DNA from: an uncultured Lactobacillus sp.
GTDB taxonomy: Bacteria > Bacillota > Bacilli > Lactobacillales > Lactobacillaceae
Length of the DNA: 64,000 bases
Assembly (NCBI GenBank): GCA_946477855.1
Contig: CAMKZU010000001.1
Coordinates: 1 to 64,000, forward strand
Reading direction: 5' to 3'
In this document: piece after piece, positions 59,102 to 64,000 of the stretch
Layout of the letters: each line of letters starts with the position of its first letter
Position numbering within the stretch: position 1 is the first letter of the stretch
The notes under the pieces: model-generated
Database searches by the model: none
Seen by the model: the letters and a program-made list of their open reading frames with translations, nothing else
Told to the model about the DNA's origin: nothing
Translations under genes and position numbers: made by a program

Positions 59102-59912
59102 TGAAAAAATCCTCCTCAAGTGAATTATTTGTGTTATCTTCTGATACTGCTTTTGCCTTCGGAGTTTTCATATTTTTAACTTCCAAAATATTCTTATCTA
59201 TTGATGCAAGAATAAACGCTAGTATGATTCCTATTAAGGCAACTGCTATGATAGGTAACTTTAAATAGCTTGAAAGTACAAATCCTAGAAGTAAATACAA
59301 CATATTTCCCTTTTCATAAATCATATTTAACAGTAACGCGATACCTAATGCTGGAAGCATCTGACCCAAAACTGTAAGCCCATTCATAACTACAGGAGGA
59401 ATAGCTTTTACTAAAGCCGATATTGAACCCGAACCTAAATAAATTCCTAAAAAGCCAATAAGTGCATAAACAAGTGGTCCTCCAAATATGCTTAGGTAAT
59501 GTAATCTTTCAATTGATTTACTCTTATCCTCCTCAGCATACTTTTCAAAAGTACTGAGTAAAAGACCACGTATAAAAATAACTAGTTGATTGACAAAAAC
59601 GGCTAAGAGACTAATTGGAACTGCAAGAGATAGTGCAACAGCAACTCCTTGATGATTTAAAATTGCAAAGGCTGTCCCAAATATAGAACCAGTCATAGAA
59701 TCAGAAGGCATTGCACCACCAATTCCACTGATCCCAAGAAAAATCACTTCTAGTGAGGCTCCCATAATAATTCCCGTTTTTAAATCACCTAAAGCAAGTC
59801 CAACAAGCATTGACATAACAAGTGGACGTCTAATCATTGGATCGGACATGCCACAATCGGAAAAATTTCCCACAAACATTATTAACGCTACCCATAAAGC
59901 TGGTACTAACAT
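59094..59912 (-). CDS. PTS mannose/fructose-family EIIC
   Basis: A 272-residue polytopic EIIC (sorbose/mannose type), with IRRPLVMSMLVGLALGDLKTGIIMGASLEVIFLGISGIGGAMPSDSMTGS typical of the family. It forms the sugar channel with EIID. Its acidic tail EEDFFND encodes the ribosome-binding site of EIID, and the two genes overlap by eight bases. It begins 15 bases after EIIB. Confidence 0.93.
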   Translation of the reverse strand: MLVPALWVALIMFVGNFSDCGMSDPMIRRPLVMSMLVGLALGDLKTGIIMGASLEVIFLGISGIGGAMPSDSMTGSIFGTAFAILNHQGVAVALSLAVPISLLAVFVNQLVIFIRGLLLSTFEKYAEEDKSKSIERLHYLSIFGGPLVYALIGFLGIYLGSGSISALVKAIPPVVMNGLTVLGQMLPALGIALLLNMIYEKGNMLYLLLGFVLSSYLKLPIIAVALIGIILAFILASIDKNILEVKNMKTPKAKAVSEDNTNNSLEEDFFND

Positions 59913-59927
59913 TTTTTTACCTCCTTT

Positions 59928-60413
59928 TTATAACAAACTTGATAATTGCACATCTGGATCTGTAGGTACTGGTTGAACGTTAATCTTTATATTTGTCTCT
60001 AGAAGCTTTTTCAAATCTTTTTCATCATCAGGAGTAATGAAAATATTTTTACTTAACTGCTTTTTGCCCTTCATATCTTCTGATCCGACTCTACCGTAAT
60101 TACCCAAATTAATCAGTGGAATATTGGAAACTTTTTTGGCAATTTTTAACGCGTCCTTTGGTTTATTGACAACTACCATAATCTTCAATTTATCGGATTT
60201 GGGATTATTTAATAATTGAATTGCCTTGTCTAAACTAACAAAAAACGGCTTAATTCCTTCTGGTACAGACATTTTTAATGCCATAATCTGTACTTTATTA
60301 TCCAAAATTTCATCATTGGCAACAACAATGCGGTTCACGTTCAAATATCGACTCCAAACAACAGCCACTTGCCCATGAATTAATCTATCATCAACTCTTA
60401 ATAAACTAATCAA
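59928..60413 (-). CDS. PTS mannose/fructose-family EIIB
   Basis: A 161-residue cytoplasmic EIIB with the phospho-His in LLRVDDRLIHGQVAVVW. I propose the TTG at 60413 as start: GAGGAGG lies about nine bases upstream and the protein then begins MISLLRVDDRLIHGQ, as usual for the family. The track start at 60431 would place the ribosome-binding site inside the gene. It overlaps the EIIA stop by eight bases. Confidence 0.9.
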   Translation of the reverse strand: MISLLRVDDRLIHGQVAVVWSRYLNVNRIVVANDEILDNKVQIMALKMSVPEGIKPFFVSLDKAIQLLNNPKSDKLKIMVVVNKPKDALKIAKKVSNIPLINLGNYGRVGSEDMKGKKQLSKNIFITPDDEKDLKKLLETNIKINVQPVPTDPDVQLSSLL

Positions 60414-60819
60414 AAAAATCATCCTCCTCATTTTCTTCTTCTAATTCAATTCTCTTTATAGTGTTTTTTCCTGCATTAATTGCGTTCTTAAGGCATGAAT
60501 CAATAGGCTCTTTACTCAAAAGAAGATTCAATACCAACATTGAATTCATTCCTGAAACCAGATAAATATTATTTTGAGTCAAAAAACTCATTAACAATGT
60601 ATTTACGCTGCCACCAGGAAAATCTGAAACCAACACGATCTCATCTTTTTTGTTACTATCAAATATAATCTCATCAATTCTTTCTTTTAAAACCGCTGGA
60701 CTCTCCCCTTCTTTCATGCAAAACGCATACAAGTTATTCTGCTTTCCGCTAATCATTTCCACTGAATTTTTAATTCCTTCTGCCAAACTACCATGACTAG
60801 CTAAAACGAATTTTCTCAT
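60406..60819 (-). CDS. PTS mannose/fructose-family EIIA
   Basis: A 137-residue EIIA of the mannose family with the phospho-His9 in LASHGSLAEGIKNSVEMI and LVSDFPGGSVNTLLM. It is the first gene of the EIIA-EIIB-EIIC-EIID-GH32 operon. TTGGAGGTG precedes the ATG, and a sigma-54 promoter lies 30-45 bases upstream. Its acidic C-terminus EENEEDDFFD encodes the ribosome-binding site of EIIB. Confidence 0.93.
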   Translation of the reverse strand: MRKFVLASHGSLAEGIKNSVEMISGKQNNLYAFCMKEGESPAVLKERIDEIIFDSNKKDEIVLVSDFPGGSVNTLLMSFLTQNNIYLVSGMNSMLVLNLLLSKEPIDSCLKNAINAGKNTIKRIELEEENEEDDFFD

Positions 60820-60850
60820 TCTTTCACCTCCAAGTTGTCACTAATTACTT

Positions 60851-60866
60851 AGCAAGTATCATGCCA
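60851..60866 (-). promoter_or_regulatory. Sigma-54 (-24/-12) promoter of the lev-type operon
   Basis: The minus strand reads TGGCATGATACTTGCT, an excellent match to TGGCAC-N5-TTGCW with correct GG-to-GC spacing, upstream of the EIIA gene. The adjacent LevR-type activator carries GAFTGA, the motif that contacts sigma-54. Confidence 0.85.
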
Positions 60867-60907
60867 ACTTATAATAAACACATCTATAACCAGGTTTTTA
60901 AAAATTA

Positions 60908-60945
60908 AAACGAAAAAGGAAGAGCATTTTTGAGCACTTCCTTAA
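60908..60945 (-). terminator. Terminator of the levR-type gene
   Basis: AAGGAAG and CTTCCTT, extended by a GC pair, form a hairpin followed by TTTTTCG on the minus strand, between the activator gene and the PTS operon. Confidence 0.72.
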
Positions 60946-60954
60946 GCAGATTTT

Positions 60955-63546
60955 TTATTCACTGTTTGTTTTAAATAATTCATAAATAAGAGATAATTCA
61001 TAATCGTTTATTTTTATGTTATACTTTTGTTCAATATTGTGAAAAATCTTATCTGCAACATGGTAAAAATCTTTCTCTTCCTTACTTTTTTCTTGAGTAT
61101 CTTTGCTTTCTTGGTCACTAGTTTGATCAAGCATTAAACGTTCCAGCATCAAAGCTAGATGCATGCATAAACTCAATTTAAACTTATTCGTCAAGGTTAC
61201 ATGATAATAGTTTTCAAATTTTGCTACAATTTCTTGAATTTCAGGTATAACTACGTCAGGATTTAGAAAGCGTAGTCTTCCTTTAATACCACCAATAGTG
61301 AAAAATTTAAGCAGTTCGCTGGTTAATTTATCAACATTTTTTTTAGTTTCTCCCATCTCTTTTAACAATTGCCGTAGTCTTTTATCCCCATCTTCGTCCA
61401 TTATGTCATATAAGTTAAGTACATCTAATTCTTTTTGATGATCAACGTTATTTGTAGTCAATATAAAATTAGTATTCTTAAAATATGACAAATCATGTCT
61501 TTGAAGTGTTGACTTTAGCTCATGATAATCCATAGTAATAATTTCAACGTCTGTCTGCAAAACTTTTTGCAAAATCCTTTTTATTTCCTCAGCAAGTCCT
61601 TCACCGGACATACAAGAAACAATAATATTTGCTTTTTGTGAAATTCCTTCAAAATATTTCACACTCATTGTGCTCGGATAACTTTCAGCTTTTTCTGCGA
61701 TTTTTTTGAAACTTTTATTTTGTTGGATTTGCAAACCTAAATCAAGAGCAATTTCCGTAGTTAAATTATTGATTACCAGTAAATCATTATTTAATAACAC
61801 CTTTACTTCCTTATATAAATTACTTAAGGATCCCATATCAAACAATAAAATTGTCCCATCATATTTTCGTCCTTGTTTTCTAATGTAAAGCTCAATTTTT
61901 TGGGCAATTTCGTGATTAGAAACATTAAGTGGCATATCAAATGCTTCAAATATATAGTTGCCACACAATTCATTTACGATTGCACATATGTCAGAGGCAA
62001 CATTGCCACCATGGCAAACCATAATTGCCAAAAGGTTTTGAGATTCAATTTTCCCAGCAATTTCGTCAAAAACTGCATATAAAAAAATGGGTATAAACCA
62101 GTCATTATTGATATCTACTTTGAAACAGCTTCTGATTTGTTTACACAAATAAACCGTTCGTGGATAATGTTTACTTACTAAAGTTAATAAATTAGATATA
62201 TCAGGCAGATCAGGACATTCCTGGATTACAGATAAAACTTTAGCCGCTTCACATAATTTTTGGCTATTAAGGTATTTGAGTATTCCATATTTTTTGCCAA
62301 TTTTTTCAGTAGCAGTTGCTAACTGCTGCATGAGAAACTTTTCGAAATTTTGGTCATATATTAATAAGACGGAATTCCTTTTAATGTCATGTACAAACTG
62401 GTTTAAAACAAGATTTTGCTCAGAAATTTCTCGATTTTTATTTTCATTGTCATACAAAGTGCTTAACAATGTGCTTAAATATTTTTTTGAGTTTTCCTTT
62501 GCTAAATTTACTAATAAGTCTTGAGAATTTGGCTTAAAAACAAGCCAATCAACATTAGGTCCACTTATATTTTTATTATTAGGAATCTCAATAGCCTTCT
62601 TATCAGAAGAATTAAAATTTTCAGCACATAACAATTTAATTTTGTTTGCTAATGAACCTATGTTGCCCTCCTGCTTTTGGTTAACTAAAACTTGAATAGT
62701 ATTAAACGAAATTTTTATTGTCCGATTTATTCTATTTGCTTCATGTTTCAAAAAGAATTCAATTAGCTGATATTTTTCAACAAGTGGTCTTTCAGAAAAT
62801 CCAGGTAAAGCAATTTTTAGGGGAACTCTTCTTAAAAATGTATTCAACAGTTTATCTTCTATTTTTTCCGTTGTTGCAAAAATAAAACGAACATTAACTT
62901 GCTTAAAATGTTTATTTTCGCCTAACGGATAAAACTTACCAGAATCTAGTAAAACAAATAACTTTTCCTGACTTTCCCGAGGCAACCGATGTACCTCATC
63001 TAAAAACAAATAGCCATTATCTGCTTGATCAACCAATCCGGTTTTATCAGTGTCCGCTCCTGTAAAAGCGCCTTTCTTATAGCCAAAAAGGACAGATGAT
63101 AAAAGTTCTGGATTATTAGCATAATCCGCACAATTCAAAACAACAAAATGTGTGCCTTTGTTAATAACTCCTTCTTGTTGCGCATATTTAAAAATTAATG
63201 ATGCTAAATAGCTTTTTCCAGAACCAGATGGTCCAGTAATAATTAAAGGAAAACCACTAGGAGGATAGTTAACAGAAGCTTTACATTGACTAACAATGTT
63301 CTTCAAGCTACCATTTGCTCCAATCAATTGCTCAAAAGCGTCTTGACTATTAGATATCAGTTGCCAATAAACAGGTTTGGTACCCTTTTTAAGCAGTAGT
63401 CCTTCATGATATAATTGTGCCAAATATGAACTAGTTACACCTCGAGAAAGGTTCATTGCTTTTGCAACTTCTTTTGTGGTTACCGCAGATTTATCATTTA
63501 ATAGTTGTCTCAACTTTTCAAATACGCGATACTTTGCTTTTTTCAA
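60955..63546 (-). CDS. levR: LevR-type sigma-54-dependent PTS-regulated activator
   Basis: An 863-residue activator. A winged helix (about 1-65) is followed by an AAA+ domain with Walker A GPSGSGKS (105-112), GAFTGA (159-164) and Walker B YLFLDE (179-184). A PRD (about 430-530), a mannose-type EIIA-like domain (IMVCHGGNVASDI), an EIIB-like region (VSCMSGEG) and a second PRD (about 760-863) follow. Phosphorylation by HPr or EIIB would tune activity. It lies directly upstream of the operon whose -24/-12 promoter it should activate. Confidence 0.93.
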   Translation of the reverse strand: MKKAKYRVFEKLRQLLNDKSAVTTKEVAKAMNLSRGVTSSYLAQLYHEGLLLKKGTKPVYWQLISNSQDAFEQLIGANGSLKNIVSQCKASVNYPPSGFPLIITGPSGSGKSYLASLIFKYAQQEGVINKGTHFVVLNCADYANNPELLSSVLFGYKKGAFTGADTDKTGLVDQADNGYLFLDEVHRLPRESQEKLFVLLDSGKFYPLGENKHFKQVNVRFIFATTEKIEDKLLNTFLRRVPLKIALPGFSERPLVEKYQLIEFFLKHEANRINRTIKISFNTIQVLVNQKQEGNIGSLANKIKLLCAENFNSSDKKAIEIPNNKNISGPNVDWLVFKPNSQDLLVNLAKENSKKYLSTLLSTLYDNENKNREISEQNLVLNQFVHDIKRNSVLLIYDQNFEKFLMQQLATATEKIGKKYGILKYLNSQKLCEAAKVLSVIQECPDLPDISNLLTLVSKHYPRTVYLCKQIRSCFKVDINNDWFIPIFLYAVFDEIAGKIESQNLLAIMVCHGGNVASDICAIVNELCGNYIFEAFDMPLNVSNHEIAQKIELYIRKQGRKYDGTILLFDMGSLSNLYKEVKVLLNNDLLVINNLTTEIALDLGLQIQQNKSFKKIAEKAESYPSTMSVKYFEGISQKANIIVSCMSGEGLAEEIKRILQKVLQTDVEIITMDYHELKSTLQRHDLSYFKNTNFILTTNNVDHQKELDVLNLYDIMDEDGDKRLRQLLKEMGETKKNVDKLTSELLKFFTIGGIKGRLRFLNPDVVIPEIQEIVAKFENYYHVTLTNKFKLSLCMHLALMLERLMLDQTSDQESKDTQEKSKEEKDFYHVADKIFHNIEQKYNIKINDYELSLIYELFKTNSE

Positions 63547-63630
63547 AAAATCATTTCTTTCTTGTGTAAGCCATTACTTTATCTGTATTTAAACACTTTT
63601 TCGCTTTTTGACCAATAAAATTTAATAAAG

Positions 63631-63682
63631 AAAAAATGCGGTAGAGCTTGAAATTACAGATTCTCAGGCTTTTCCGCACTTA
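63631..63682 (-). terminator. Terminator of the EIIA-domain gene
   Basis: TGCGG and CCGCA, with an inner AAGC/GCTT and TGA/TCA pairing, form a hairpin followed by TTTTTTC on the minus strand. Confidence 0.7.
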
Positions 63683-63693
63683 TCTTATTTTTT

Positions 63694-64000
63694 CTATAAC
63701 ATTTCTACCAGGTTAATGATAAATTCACCATAATTTTGAGAATTTATCAGTTTAATCACATTATCAATATTAGTAATAATATCAGACAGTTCATCAAATA
63801 CGCTACGAAATAATTGCTTATTATTGGGATCAATTGCTAAAGCTATTACTAAATAAACCTTATTATTATCACTCCATTCAATTCCTTTGGGATTAATAAC
63901 GACAAAACCACGACTTTTTCTGGCAGTCATATTCAATGAATGTGGTATTGCTACTTTGTCAAAAGCTGTAGACGACAAGTTTTCACGTTGTTTAAGCAAC
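63694..64000 (-). CDS. PTS EIIA (fructose/mannitol type) domain, 3' part of a gene cut by the window edge
   Basis: About 101 residues of an EIIA type 2 domain with the phospho-His in FDKVAIPHSLN. The frame is open to the last base, so the apparent start is a TTG within a longer gene. It could be a stand-alone EIIA or the C-terminus of a PRD-type regulator. It is separated from levR by a terminator, so it belongs to another transcript. Confidence 0.72.
   Translation of the reverse strand, partial: LLKQRENLSSTAFDKVAIPHSLNMTARKSRGFVVINPKGIEWSDNNKVYLVIALAIDPNNKQLFRSVFDELSDIITNIDNVIKLINSQNYGEFIINLVEML

Overview
The window looks like a chromosomal segment of a Lactobacillus of the delbrueckii/acidophilus type. 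It is AT-rich, carries SLAP (S-layer-associated) cell-wall-binding domains, the atpBEFHAGDC order followed by mreB and rodA, a lacto-usp-type RNA, and a large load of PTS and glycosidase genes. The mix of big SLAP adhesins, beta-glucoside PTS and an alpha-L-rhamnosidase recalls the bee-gut Firm-5 lactobacilli, but that placement is inference.

Layout. (1) 0.2-10.6 kb: one giant minus-strand surface protein (3455 aa; YSIRK-type signal peptide, beta-helix adhesive region, about 2000 residues of helical repeats, two SLAP blocks). (2) 11.2-12.3 kb: a structured lacto-usp RNA, a small membrane protein and a universal stress protein. (3) 12.3-26.3 kb, minus strand: a housekeeping block of rodA, DUF2969, yidD, mreB, DUF1146, the complete F1Fo ATPase operon, upp, and a tdk-prfA-prmC-sua5 operon. 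murT (26.4-27.8 kb, plus strand) diverges from it, and its usual partner gatD is not next to it.

(4) 27.9-39.7 kb: an accessory region. It holds a compact three-gene cassette (sce7726-family nuclease-like protein, sce7725/beta-family protein, RES-domain protein with a Cys-containing N-terminus), which is the best candidate here for a little-described defence or toxin system. After it come an ABC exporter, a licT-bglP operon, a multi-membrane SLAP protein broken at a poly-A tract, an orphan gene with an apparent ATT start, a gene broken twice at poly-A tracts, a gene relic, and a tRNA-Glu(CUC)/tRNA-Gln(CUG) pair.

(5) 40-64 kb: a carbohydrate-use island. A bglP-bglA-licT operon has the same cre, promoter and RAT/terminator layout as the 33-kb operon. 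A second locus has a cellobiose-type EIIC, a GH1 phospho-beta-glucosidase and an AraC regulator, divergent from GH3, GH78 alpha-L-rhamnosidase and pgmB. A lone PTS_EIIC_2 gene follows a 20-codon leader ORF. Last is a mannose-family PTS plus GH32 operon with a sigma-54 promoter and a LevR-type activator, followed by the 3' end of an EIIA-domain gene cut by the window edge.

The sugar genes fit together as import by PTS, intracellular release of glucose or fructose, and control by CcpA (cre), LicT antitermination, AraC and LevR/sigma-54.
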